Shown: one piece after another, positions 42,909 to 54,000 of the stretch | How the letters are laid out: the number at the start of each line of letters is the position of its first letter | How positions within the stretch are numbered: the stretch's first letter is position 1 | The notes under the pieces: generated by a model | Seen by the model: only the letters and a program-made list of their open reading frames with translations | The model's database searches: none | What the model was told of the DNA's origin: nothing | Made by a program: the position numbers and the translations under genes | Source: Hemileia vastatrix | Taxonomy: Eukaryota > Basidiomycota > Pucciniomycetes > Pucciniales > Zaghouaniaceae | Length of the DNA stretch: 64,000 nt | NCBI GenBank assembly: GCA_030280995.1 | Contig: JASXTE010000016.1 | Span: 17,406,501-17,470,500 of the forward strand | Direction of reading: 5' to 3'

Positions 42909-43968
42909 ATTGAGGGCCTTCCCGAATTATTGACGGCGCATTGTGATTTGAGGGCGTAATTGAAGGGACCATCGGCGTTCAAATACCTGTAAGGACGAGA
43001 AAGCGACCAAAACGACGAACATCATACGTCACGTGACAAAAATATTTGCTGCAAATGGGAATCGAACCGCGCTCCAAAAATTAGGTTCATATATTGACCA
43101 AACATTGTATATATCGTGGTAATTATTGACATTACTATTTGTGGGTTACTCTTCACTCTTCATTTGCTACGTATTTCCTTTTACTCAGCACTCTGTAAGT
43201 GGCATTAATTTGCTCATCTTACAGGGGGAGGTATCTGGTAATTTGGATTTTATTTTTATTATTATATTTTATTTTTATTTTTCCTGGTTGACCATAATAG
43301 AGCAATAAGTGTTCTTAGTCCCAGAGGTAATAAAATAATTATATTTTAATATTAATTATTATAATCTTTTCAGTTGACATTTGTCCTGATTAGTTTAATT
43401 TTTCCAGTTGACAAATTGTCCTGACAATAATATTTTAAATTAATATATAATTCATATTTAATTACTTCAGTTGACCTTGGGTCCTGGTAGTTCAATAAAT
43501 ATTTTAATTAATAAAACTCATATTTAATTATTTCAGTTGACATTAAGTCCTGGTAGTTAAGTGATCAGCTTAATAAAATTTTAAAATAAAAATTCATATT
43601 TAATTACTTCACTTGACATTAAGTCCTGGTAGTTAAGTTATCAGTTTAATAAAATTGTGTTAAATTAATAAAGTTTCATATTTGATTACTTCAGTTGACA
43701 ATAAGTCCTGGTAATAAATTAGTTGATTTAAATCCTGAAAATAATTAATTAAAATTATTAATAAAATTTTTTATTTATTTCTACAGTTGATTATATTATA
43801 ATCCTGGTTTTAAATTATTTTTTTTTAAAATTAAAAAATTAATTTTATTTAGTTGATTTTTATCCTGAAAAAGATTTTTTTTATATTTATTTTATTTTTT
43901 TAAATAAAAATCAAAAATAGACTAATTAATCTTATTGTCTCTTTTCTTCATTTCAGTAAAATCTTAAA
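42909..43968 (+). other. B3 leader: primer-site region, splice signals and hairpin array
   Basis: The LTR is followed by attgagggccttccc; element C has actggggaccttacc at the same place, so a shared primer site is likely, but no tRNA was identified. A B-box-like gggaatcgaacc block lies at 43057. CTCT|GTAAGTGG at 43196 and a cttcatttcag acceptor at about 43956 suggest a leader intron of about 760 nt that contains the hairpin array. Confidence 0.5.
43281..43870 (+). repeat. B3 leader array of covarying hairpins
   Basis: Copies of (c)cagttgac.....gtcctgg start near 43371, 43404, 43468, 43534, 43610 and 43692; weaker versions with GAT...ATC stems lie near 43721, 43786 and 43852, and a longer-loop version near 43283. 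Inner GAC...GTC and outer CAG...CTG pair around a TT bulge. The same array occurs in the B2 leader. Confidence 0.75.
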
Positions 43969-44040
43969 ATGACTGACCAAAGTGGTTCTGCTGCACATGA
44001 AGAAGAACTGGACTTGATTGATTATGATGGGCCTACTTCT
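43969..44040 (+). CDS. gag: B3 gag exon 1 (24 codons)
   Basis: ATG at 43969; 24 codons ending exactly at a GTAAGT donor, with the same acidic composition as B2. The unspliced frame stays open to 44805. Confidence 0.6.
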
Positions 44041-44098
44041 GTAAGTTCTCCTTTAACAAGAAGAATTTCTCAGACTAATAAATCCTTGCCCCAAACAG
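44041..44098 (+). other. 58-nt intron 1 of the B3 gag region
   Basis: Donor TCT|GTAAGT, branch-like gactaat (44073-44079), acceptor ccccaaacag. Splicing shifts to the second frame at 44099 (D-V-E-L-E-E-V-E-I-L-V). Confidence 0.6.
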
Positions 44099-44577
44099 GA
44101 TGTAGAGTTGGAAGAAGTAGAAATCTTAGTGGACACAACTCAGGATCAGAAGCCTATGATGAACCCACCAGAAAAACTTCCAAAAGGCTTCAGGATAAAA
44201 AAGATGCCATTGCCTCAACAAGTAAAGAATCTTTCAACTCACATAAAGTAGCTAAGGACAGAAAACTTGAGACTAAAGGCAAGGGTAGATGCTCTGGAAT
44301 AAAAGGTGAGAAGAATAGATACCTTTCTTCAAGAGAAGAAGAAACCTCTTCCTCCCAGGGATCAACAACAATTGGCTCCCCAGTCCCAAGAAAAGGTGGA
44401 AGTGTCCAAGTGGGACTGGTTAAACACTCAGTGGGACTACCTGTCTCAAAATTAGTATCAGTTACCTCACGCAGGTCTGTCAAGGCCCAACCAGGTCAAG
44501 CCCACACCTCCCCACCCCTATCAAGGAGGCAAAAGAAGAAGAAAGCCCAATATGGTAATACCCAGCAAACCCTGGTA
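44099..44577 (+). pseudogene. B3 overlapping gag-region ORF (second frame, exon 2)
   Basis: Runs from the intron 1 acceptor through K-K-M-P-L-P-Q-Q-V-K-N-L, R-T-E-N-L, V-S-K-W-D-W-L and H-P-Y-Q-G-G-K-R-R-R-K to K-P-W. Stops at about 44252 (TAG), 44302 (TAA) and in the spacer after the W motif break it, and the terminal TAA is TAC here. The gag-pol frame over the same bases is open. Confidence 0.6.
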
Positions 44578-44632
44578 CGTCCCTCTATTGATTCTCAAGT
44601 GCCTTTTCTTGTGGCTGATTCTGTTCTTTCAG
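44575..44632 (+). other. Second 58-nt GT-AG bracket in B3 (putative intron 2)
   Basis: CTG|GTACGT, then branch-like gctgat and ctgttctttcag; the base after the acceptor again begins GTAAA. Confidence 0.45.
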
Positions 44633-45635
44633 GTAAATCTGAGAGGGAAGAAGACACCTTTAGACCAGTAGAGGCTAGAAGCAGTAGACAGATAACTCAT
44701 GTATCTAATCCATTACTTTTAATTGCTACCTCAATGATTAACACTGATATGGCTGTAATTGATGAAACCTTTGACCCTGAGTTCTATGAGAGTCTGGAAA
44801 GTTAATCAGTTTCCTTATTGAGAAACACTCCAGATGTAGCAAGAATTAATGATGAGTACTTGAGAGATATTATTGCCAAACAAAATCATATAATGAACAA
44901 TATGCAATTGACCCAGAGATATAATAGCTTGTTAACTGATCAGGGTTATCAAGCATTAAGAAGTGAATCACAGAGAGTCTCTGATGAATTGTCTCATTAC
45001 AAAGCAACCCATGAAAAGAAAGTTGCTTCATGGCAAAATATAAAAAATGATTTGTCTAAACTAAAAGATACCGTATCTGCCTGTTGCCAGGAAATGGAGT
45101 TAGATAAGATAAATCTGAAAAGATTGAATGACCATTTGTCATCTTTTCAAAATAAAAATCAATTATCTTTTGCAACTATCAATGAGAGTTTATCTAGCCT
45201 TCCAAGAATGAAAAAAAGACTAACAACCATTGAAGAAAAATTGAACTCATTGTTGAATGACCAGAAATATTCTGACATTTCTGTGAAAGAAAATATAGTG
45301 CAGGATGCTCAAATATTACCTGTGGCTAGTTCATATGAAGTAAAAATAGCTCCTGAAATACCTGTTGATAACACTGAGTTTCCATCAATAACTGATGATG
45401 CACCAGGATCTTCAACAGAAGGATTAAACAATGAGATTACAGCCCAATTAGAAAAATTGAAGCTTCTTCTTACTCAGAAACAAGCTAGTACTAAGGGACT
45501 CCTTCAAATCAAAAGAATTGGCCAAAACTTGACCAATATCCTACATTTTATGGTGATTCTTCCTCTGATTGGCAACAATTTATTTGCAGAATTGATAACT
45601 TAAAAAATTCTTACAAACTCCCAGATGAGGAAATT

Positions 45636-47504
45636 GTGTCCAAGTTAATTTCTTTCTTCACTAATGTTGCCCTTATGTGGTATGAATCTGTTCTCCTGGA
45701 TGGGAATGACTACTCATGGGAGGATTGGAAGAAATTAATTAAAGCACAATTTGGTGGCTCCAAGTTCAGAATGGCTCAACAAAGGCAGTATGAGGAAACT
45801 AGATATAGCTCTTCTACTGATAAACCTATCGAGTTTTTAATGAAACTTGTAAAAACCTTAAGGGCAATTGACCCAAATATGGAGTTTGATTTATGGAAGG
45901 ACAGGATCCTTTATAAATTACCAATGTCTCTGAGAGACTTGATAGTGGCTATGACTGAGTTCTCCAAAGAACCCTCTTCTTTCATTAATACTTGCAATGA
46001 GATCCTTCTAAACAATAAGTATGATGCCAGAAGATTCATTCCTAGGACCCCTTTGGAGAAAACCTCCACTTACCAACAGAAACCTCTGGAAAAGTTTGGT
46101 AAACCTTCTGCCCCTGTTGCACCAAAAAAGTATGCAACAAACACTTGCTTCAAGTGCAAAAAGCCTTGGCAGAAAGGCCATGTTTGTGACAAGAAGATAA
46201 ATCTTGTAGAACAAACAGAGGAGCATTCTGATGACACAGTGGCACTGGATGATACATCAAGTGATTGTGCCAGCAATATTTCATATGAATCTCAACAAGA
46301 AATCTTGATGCTGGAAGAGGATATTCGTTATTTAAATATTATTGATATTGATAATAATGATTTAGTTACAGTTGAGGATGCTGAGATCATAAAAAACATT
46401 GAGGATAGCTCAATTGTTATTGCCCCTCTCAAGGCACCAGTCTTGATTAATAGAACCAGAATAGAAGTTGTTCTGGATTCTGGAGCTGGAGGAAGTGTAG
46501 TTTCTGAAAGAGCACTTGCTTCAGTGGATCAAGACTATAAATCAAAACTAATGCCTATCATTTCTGAAAATTGGAGAGGTTATGGCTCTGTTTTGTGCCC
46601 CATTGGTAAATACAAAGCCATAGTGTTTTTTAAATATAACCATGGTTTTGTAAGAGCTATTTGTGATTTTTTTGTCATGAAGAATGATAACTTAAGCAAT
46701 TGGTTTATTGTAGGGAATAATATTTTAACAAAGTATGGCATAAAATTAGATCCCTTAAACCAATGTTTCACAATGGGGATGAATGGGAAGAGAAAATTTA
46801 AGATTTCCTCCACTAAAAAATTATTGAAACCAGAATTGAACACATGCAATTCTGTAGTTCAATGTAAAGGAAGATCTACAAAAGAGATGCATGCCCTTTT
46901 GTCTGAAATTGGCAATGCCTCTTTTGGAGAACAACTTTCTGGTGAGGATAAAGATTCCATCATTAACTTGATAAAGTCTTTTCCTATGGCCTTTGCTCAT
47001 GGGTCACATGAACTGGGATTAGTTAAAGAGGAAATGAAACTTTCATTGTCTTGCTCATTAACTGATATACCACCTAGTTTAAAGAAGAAGCCTTATCCTG
47101 CTTCTCCCACAAAGAGAAAAGATATTGAAGACAATATCTCTACCCTTTTAAAAATGAATATTATTGAAAAGGTAGTTGAAACACCTAAACATTGTGTTAT
47201 CTCACCTGTCCTAATTTCTTATGAGAAAGATAAAGCCAGGTTATGTGGTGATTATAGAGCACTAAATACTTATACTGTTGATGATATCTACCCTTTACCT
47301 AGAATTAGCTCTATACATGCTACTTTACAAGGTGCTAAATATATCAGCTGTTTGGATGGTAACAAAGGATATCACCAGGTACCTGTTGAGAAAAATTCTC
47401 ATAACTTTCTGATTATTGCCACTCATATGGGTATTTATAAGTATATTAGGATGCCATTTGGCCCAAAAAATGCCCCTTCAGTTTTTCCAAAAAGTCATGG
47501 ATAA
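45636..47504 (+). pseudogene. gag-pol: B3 capsid, zinc knuckle, protease and RT
   Basis: 622 open codons: capsid (W-Y-E-S-V-L-L-D-G-N-D-Y-S-W-E-D-W), knuckle C-F-K-C-K-K-P-W-Q-K-G-H-V-C at about 46145-46187, protease V-V-L-D-S-G-A-G-G-S near 46465-46495, RT fingers and palm (S-P-V-L-I-S-Y-E-K-D-K, L-D-G-N-K-G-Y-H-Q, P-F-G-P-K-N-A-P-S-V-F). A 1-nt insertion near 47487 shifts the frame. Confidence 0.85.
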
Positions 47505-47939
47505 CATATTCCATCAAGAGATAATTGAAGGATGGCTGATGGTTTATATTGATGATATCATTATATTCTCAAAACATTTGAGGACCATCTTAACCACCTG
47601 TGTAAAGTATTCCAGGAAATGGATGAAATAAATATGACACTTGCTTTGAAGAAATGTAAATTTGGTTTCCATTCATTAAAAGTTCTTTGTCATGTTGTTT
47701 CAGGCTTACAGATATGTGTTGACCAGAACAAAGTGGCAGCCATACAACAGGTGAAGGCTCCTACTACAGTGAGAGAGCTCCAAAGTTTTTTGAGAATGTG
47801 TGGATACTATAGACAGTATATTAAAAATTACCAAGTAATTGCTTTACCCATTACCCAATTAACTAGAAAGGATGTTGCTTTGGTCTCGAATAGTGAAAGA
47901 CAAAGAGCCTTTGACACTATGAAACACTGTTTGATGTAA
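47487..47939 (+). pseudogene. pol: B3 RT catalytic box, thumb and connection
   Basis: Between the insertion near 47487 and a compensating 1-nt deletion near 47572, the +1 frame carries V-Y-I-D-D-I-I-I-F-S-K. The original frame resumes for the thumb (V-V-S-G-L-Q) and M-C-G-Y-Y-R-Q-Y, and ends at a TAA at 47937. Confidence 0.75.
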
Positions 47940-49973
47940 GCACAAATTCTTCCTTTACCTGACTTTAATCAACCATTTGTTTTGTACACTGATGCCAGTT
48001 TCATTGGTCTTGGTGCTGCCCTCCATCAAAAACAAGTGATAAATGATAAAGTTTCAGAAGTAGTAATTTGTTATATTTCAAGAACCTTGAGAAATAGTGA
48101 ATTGAAATATGGTGCTACTCAATTAGCGTGTTTAGCTGTAGTGTGCGCTCTAGAAAAGCTTCATTATTACCTAGATGACCAGAAATTTGAACTTGTCACT
48201 GACTGCAGTGCAGTTAAATCCCTTTTAAACTTGAAAAAACCTAACAGACATATGTTCAAATGGCAGTTGGCTGTTCAAGAATACAGAGGGAGAATGACAA
48301 TTATTCATAGGGCTTGTATTGTTCACTCAAATGTGGATATGTTATCTAGGTTACCTTTACCAAATAATGACTCTAATCCTGCGTATGATCCTGAGGATGA
48401 AATTATCCATATACATGGGATATATGTGGTTGATATGGAGGAAGAGCTATTACAGCTTATTCTGGATTCATATGATAAGGACACTGACTTGAAAAAGTTA
48501 TGCACCATATTAAATGATCCAAAGAATGCTTCAATACAAGCATTAATTAAAACCCTTCCACCAAAGTACCAAAAAGCTTTGGAAAAAGGTAAATTTTCAA
48601 TTGATGAAGGATATCTATATTATAGAAGAAAGTTGAGTAATGTCATTGTTATTCCTCCTTCTATGAAAGAAATAATCTTGAAAATTTTTCATGATGACAT
48701 ATTAGCTGGACATTTTGATCTTGAAAAAACAATGATCAGAATTAAGAACACTGCTTGGTGGGTTAATATGTCTGAAGGCACAAAATTATATGTTGAGTCT
48801 TGTGATTCTTGCCAAAAATCAAAAAGATTAACTAGTAAAAGAGCAGGGTTAATGCAACACATTGAACCTCCTAATACACCATGGCAAATAATAAACATGG
48901 ATTTTGTAACAGGATTACCTATTGCTGGTAAAGACAGTTATAACTCTTGTTGGGTTATTGTAGACAGATTCACAAAAATGTGTAATTATATCCCTACCCA
49001 AAAGGATGTTTCCACTAAAGAATTAGCTTTCTTATGGTGGTCTCATATGTTTAATACTGCTGGTTTTCCTAAAGCCATAATCTCTGACAGAGACCCTAAA
49101 TTTACTTCTGAATTTTGGATGTCTCTGATGGATGTTTGTGGTTGTGATCTAAAACTTTCTACTGCCCACCATCCACAGACTGATATTTTAGCTGAAAGAA
49201 TGATTCAGACTTTAGAGAACATGATTAGAAGGTATTGTGCCTTTGGCCTTGAGTATAAAGATAATGAAAGATTCACTCATGATTGGGTTACCTTACTTCC
49301 TGGGTTGGAATTTGCTTATAATAGCACTGTTCATTCTGTTACTCAAAGAAAGCCTTTTGAGCTCTGGCTTAGATATGTTCCAAATACTCCTGCCCGAATT
49401 CTCAATAATAAAATACCTAAATTGGATATACATCCTGGTGTAAAATCTTTTCTTAAAATGCAACAACTATGCAGAAATTTTGCTCAACAATGTATTGAAA
49501 AATCATTTGAATATGAGAAGAAAAGATGGGACAAATCCCATAAAGAATACACTTTTAAAAAGGGTGATGAAGTTTTGATTTCTACAGTCCACTTCAACTT
49601 ACAAGGTAATAACAAATTGAAAGATCCATTTGTTGTCAGAAGAATGATTGGAGATAATGCAGTTGAGGTTATTTTGTATTCTCCATATGACAGAAAACAT
49701 CCTGTTTTTCCAATATCTCTTTTGAAACCTTACACATCCAATAGTGATTTATTTCCAAAAAGGAGGGGAAGACCAATAAAAACCCCAAATGAAATCACTG
49801 AAACAGCAGAAATTGAAAAAATTCTAAATGACAGAATAGTCACTTCTGAAAAAGGTACAGAATACTTATTGAGATTCAAAAATAAATCATCTGAATATGA
49901 TTCTTGGATACCTGGGAAGGAGATATCTAATCTTCCTACTCTACTAAAAAAGTATAAAAAGAAAAAATCATAG
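47940..49973 (+). pseudogene. pol: B3 RNase H, integrase and chromodomain
   Basis: Over 660 uninterrupted codons: RNase H (Y-T-D-A-S-F-I-G-L-G, V-T-D-C-S-A-V-K), integrase H-H-C-C finger, catalytic M-D-F-V-T-G-L, I-S-D-R-D-P-K-F-T and A-E-R-M-I-Q, with 35 residues between the last D and E, the G-D-E-V-L-I-S module, and a complete chromodomain (E-Y-L-L-R-F-K...D-S-W-I-P-G-K-E-I) ending at the natural stop. This is the best-preserved pol end in the window. Confidence 0.85.
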
Positions 49974-49994
49974 CATTTTTTTTATTGATTTTTT

Positions 49995-50006
49995 AGAGTG
50001 AGGGAG
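49995..50006 (+). other. B3 polypurine tract
   Basis: agagtgagggag directly before the 3' LTR; identical in B1 and B2. Confidence 0.8.
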
Positions 50007-50795
50007 TGTCAGCCAGGCTACTAGACTTAACCAGTAAAATAATTAATTATTTTACTGAGTTTAAGCCACACCCCTTTTTCTTACTAATAATTAATTATCT
50101 ACTTAAGCATTACCTACAATTAACTAGTTAAGTACAATAAGTAATATAATTAATTAGTGTAAATAAAATGTCCCTTACAATTTTACTCCCTAACACTGTG
50201 CTCAATGGTATAAGTCAATTGGAATAGAATTTAATAATAAAATTATAATAAAAAACTTTAAAACAATTATATTACCTCAGTGAGAGATCTGGAATCCCGT
50301 GAAAGTAATATAATTAATTAATTATTGTGTAATTAATTGTGACAGTCCAAGGAACTCAAACTTTATTTCTAATAAATTTGATGTCCTTTTTGACGTACCA
50401 GTTTAATTAATTCTTGTGTCATATATGTACTCCTTTCAGTCATTCTTTTTCTCACATGCTTACAATATATGGTGTAAATTCCGTATATTTTATTCCCTCA
50501 TGTTTTGCCTATAAAAGGCCTCTTACTTTGTGCTTTTCAAGTCATTCTTTTATCACTTACTTTTATTACAATTACAACACTCCAATTATTTCTATATTTT
50601 ATAACCTTAGTATTTACAACAACGTAATTCTAATCTATAACTTATATTGATATCTTAAAGCTACCTCTTATATTTGGGTGAATAAATCAAATTGATCTTA
50701 GAAATACGTACCTTTTTGTTGAGAGACCTTTAAAACCCTTAAATATCCCGTGAAAACCTCGAACCAAGCTTCTAGACCAAAAGGACCCTTTGACA
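50007..50795 (+). repeat. B3 3' LTR (789 bp)
   Basis: Partner of 42120-42908; TATA box 50510-50517. Followed by the target duplication ataaa. Confidence 0.95.
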
Positions 50796-50800
50796 ATAAA

Positions 50801-51088
50801 ACAGTGAAAATAACAGCTTTAAGTGTACTTAAAAATTATGTAGCCTTATACTTAAGGTTCTTAAGATTACCTGTACATATTCCAACTTAATATTAAGAAC
50901 ATAAGACTTATAAAAGATGGATATATGCATGTATATAAGGTGTTATAATGGCGTATTTTGTATATTATCATAATTTTACTTATGTATACTGTTTGTGTAC
51001 TCTTAATTATTATTCCCATGTATAGTTCATGTGTTTAACATAACTTATAAGTTCTTTTTACTCAGTCCTGGGGATATACATGCTGATA
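50801..51088 (-). repeat. Element C 3' LTR, second part
   Basis: Continues the LTR interrupted at 42119 and matches about 59010-59296. The outer terminus reads ctgata instead of ctgaca, one substitution in the terminal inverted repeat. Purine-rich gggtgggtgag (sense) abuts it at 51089-51099. Confidence 0.9.
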
Positions 51089-54000
51089 CTCACCCACCCA
51101 AAAAAAACAATAAAAAAAATGATAAGTTATACATTTTTATTTATTTATTTGTTTAATTTTCAGGTATTCAGATTTATTCTGTAGCATTAAAGATTATAAT
51201 TTAAAGAAAAGAAACATAATAAAATATTATGAGTACTGGTATTTTAACCCCTCAGCTGGTTGAACAGAAATTTATTTCTGTTTAAATTTTTTAAGAAAGG
51301 TGGATAAATTAGAAATTTCTTTTTCAGGTATCCATTTATCAAATTCATTTGATTTCCCTTTAAATCTTAATAAATACTCAGTTCCTTTTTCTTTAGTAAG
51401 GATTTTTTTCTTGAGTATTTTTTAAATCTCTGCTTTTTCCACAATTTCTTCAGGTTGCTTATTAGGCCTCTCCCTTCTTTTTGGAAATAAGTCAGGATTA
51501 TTTGCATGGTAAGGTTTCAATAATGAGATAGGGAAAACTGGATGTTTCCTATCATATAGAGCATATAATATGACTTCCACTGCATTATTACCAACCATTT
51601 TGCTTACTACAAAAGTTCCTACAAAGGGATCCTTTAATTTAACATAACTTTGTAAGTTAAAATGTAGTGTAGATATGAGGACTTCATCTCCCTTTTTGAA
51701 TTCAAATTCTTTATGAGATTTATCCCACCTTTTCTTTTCATATTCAAATGCTTTTTGGATGCATTCTTCTGCATTCTTTCTACACATTTGTTGCATATGA
51801 ATAAAGGATTTAGTACCAGGGTGTATATCTAACCTTGGTAATTTGTTTAAATGATTTACTGGGGTATTTGATACATATTTCAGCCAGAGCTCAAATGGTT
51901 TCTTCTCTTTTACAGAATGAGTTGTGCTGTTATAAGCAAATTAATGGCCAGGAATTAATGTTACCCAGCCATGTGCCAATTTCTTATTGTCCTTTTATTC
52001 TAATCCAAAGGCACAATATCTTCTGATCATGTCTTCCAGAGTTTGTATCATTCTCTCAGCCAGCCCATCAGTTTGTGGATGGTGTGCTGTAGACAATTTC
52101 AATTGACAACATGATACTTCCATCAAAGATTTACAGAACTCTGAAGTGAATTTAGGGTCTCTGTCAGAGATTATGGCTTTAGGGAACCCAGCAGTGTTCA
52201 TCATCTGAGTCCACCATAGTAATGCCAAGTCTTTTGCAGATACCTCTTTATGGGTAGGGATAAATTTACACATTTTTTTTAATCTATCTACTATTACCCA
52301 GCAAGAATTGAAACTTTCTTTTCCTGCTAATGGCAAGCCAGTTACAAAATCCATGTTTATTATTTCCCATGGAGCTTTTGGCTGCTCTATTTTTTGCAAC
52401 AACCCAGCTCTCTTCCCAGTTAATCTTTTAGATTTCTGACAAGAGTCACATGTTTCAATGTATTTTTTTACATCTTCTTTCATGTTTATCCACCAGGCTG
52501 TGTTTTTAACTCTAGTTAATGTTTTGTTAAAATCAAAATGACCAGCTAAGATGTCATCATTACAAGTACTTAACATTAACTCTTTCATAGAAGGTGGTAT
52601 TACTATTACATTACTTAGCTTTTTCGTGTAATATATATATCCATCTTCAATTGACAGTTTACCTTTTTCCAACACATTTCTATACTTTTGAGGTAAGGTT
52701 TTAATCAATGCACTCATGGAGGCATTAGTTGGATCATTTAGAATGTTAGATAGTTTAGTCAAATCTTTATCAGATGAATAACTTTCCAATACAGTTTGGA
52801 TAAATTCTTCCTCTAAATCCACTATATAAATTCCAAATATGTGTATAACCTCATATTCAGGAACATAAGCTGGGTTGTCAGCATCATTTGGAAAAGGACT
52901 TCTGGATAATAAATCCACATTAGAATGCAATGTTCCTGCTCTGTGAGTGATTGTCATTCTTCCTCTGTACTTTTGTGCAGCTAGTTGCCATCTAAACATG
53001 TGCCTATTAGGAGTTTTCATGTTTAGTAATGATTTTACTGCACTTCAATCTGTTATAAGTTCAAACTTCTGGTCTTCCAGATAGTAATGAAGTTTCTCCA
53101 AAGCCCACACCACGGCCAAACATTCTAGCTGTGTGGCACCATACCTTAATTCTGTTTTTCTTAAGGTTCTAAAAATATAACAGGTGACTACTTCAGATAA
53201 TTTTCCATTTATTATCTGTTTCTGCTGTAAAGCAGCACCTAACCCTATGAAACTTGCATCAGTGTACAAGATAAAAGGTAGGGTGAAATCTGGCAGTCCC
53301 AATATTGGAGCTGACTTTAAACATTCCTTTAATTTTAAAAAGGGGTGTTGTCTTTCATTATTCCAAATGAAAGCTTCATTTTTCCTGATTAATGTTGTTA
53401 AAGGAGCTGCAATGGATTGTTAATTTTTAATGTACTGTCTGTAATATCCACACATACCCAAAAAACTTTGAACCTCTTTTAAATTTTTAGGTATACCAAT
53501 GTTTTTTATTGCAGCCACCTTATTCTGGTCAACAAAAATTTGTAATCCAGATACAACATGTCCAAGTACTATCAAGGATTGAAATCTAAACTTACATTTC
53601 TTTAATGCAATTGTCATATTAATTTCATCCATCTTTTGAAAGACTCTTTCCAGGTGATTTAAATGTTCATCATATGTTTTTGAAAACACTATGATGTCAT
53701 AAATATAGACCAAAAGCCATCCTTCAACCATTTCCTGATGGAAAACACTATTCATTAATTTTTGGAAGACTGAAGGCGCATTTTTTGGGCCAAATGGCAT
53801 TCTCACATACTTAAATATACCCATATGTGTGGTTATTAATAAGTAATTTTGAGAATTCTTTTCTACAGGAATCTGTTGGTAACCCTTGTTTCCATCCAGA
53901 CAGGAAATGTATTTTGCTCCTTTTAAGGTAGCATGGATAGAAGCTATCCTTGGTAGAGGGTAAATATCATCTACAGTGTATGTATTCAGAGCTCTATAAT

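Larger units (their letters stand above)
44041..45635 (+). pseudogene. gag: B3 gag in the gag-pol frame (coiled coil)
   Basis: Unspliced continuation of exon 1: Ser/Arg-rich low-complexity sequence to about 44570, then the conserved P-S-I-D-S-Q-V-P-F-L-V, a TAA at 44803-44805, and a coiled coil from 44818 (S-D-E-L-S-H-Y-K-A-T-H-E-K-K-V). A small indel around 45510-45600 moves the capsid entry into another frame. It would form the particle shell. Confidence 0.7.
42120..50795 (+). mobile_element. Element B3: near-complete chromovirus-type Ty3/gypsy nested in the C LTR
   Basis: Two 789-bp LTRs (42120-42908 and 50007-50795), TGTCAG...TTGACA, flanked by ataaa (42115-42119 and 50796-50800). The uninserted sequence is present at about 59005-59025 in the other C LTR, which reads straight through this point. 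Gag-pol is in the lineage's order but carries a few stops and small indels (near 44803, 45560-45603, 47487, 47572 and 47937). Confidence 0.95.

Noticed and set aside
44041..44632. The two 58-nt introns together fuse the second-frame ORF to the coiled-coil gag
   Set aside because: Frame arithmetic does not allow it: the second excision would place Trp-TAA at the junction. The second frame and gag-pol are therefore treated as separate products.
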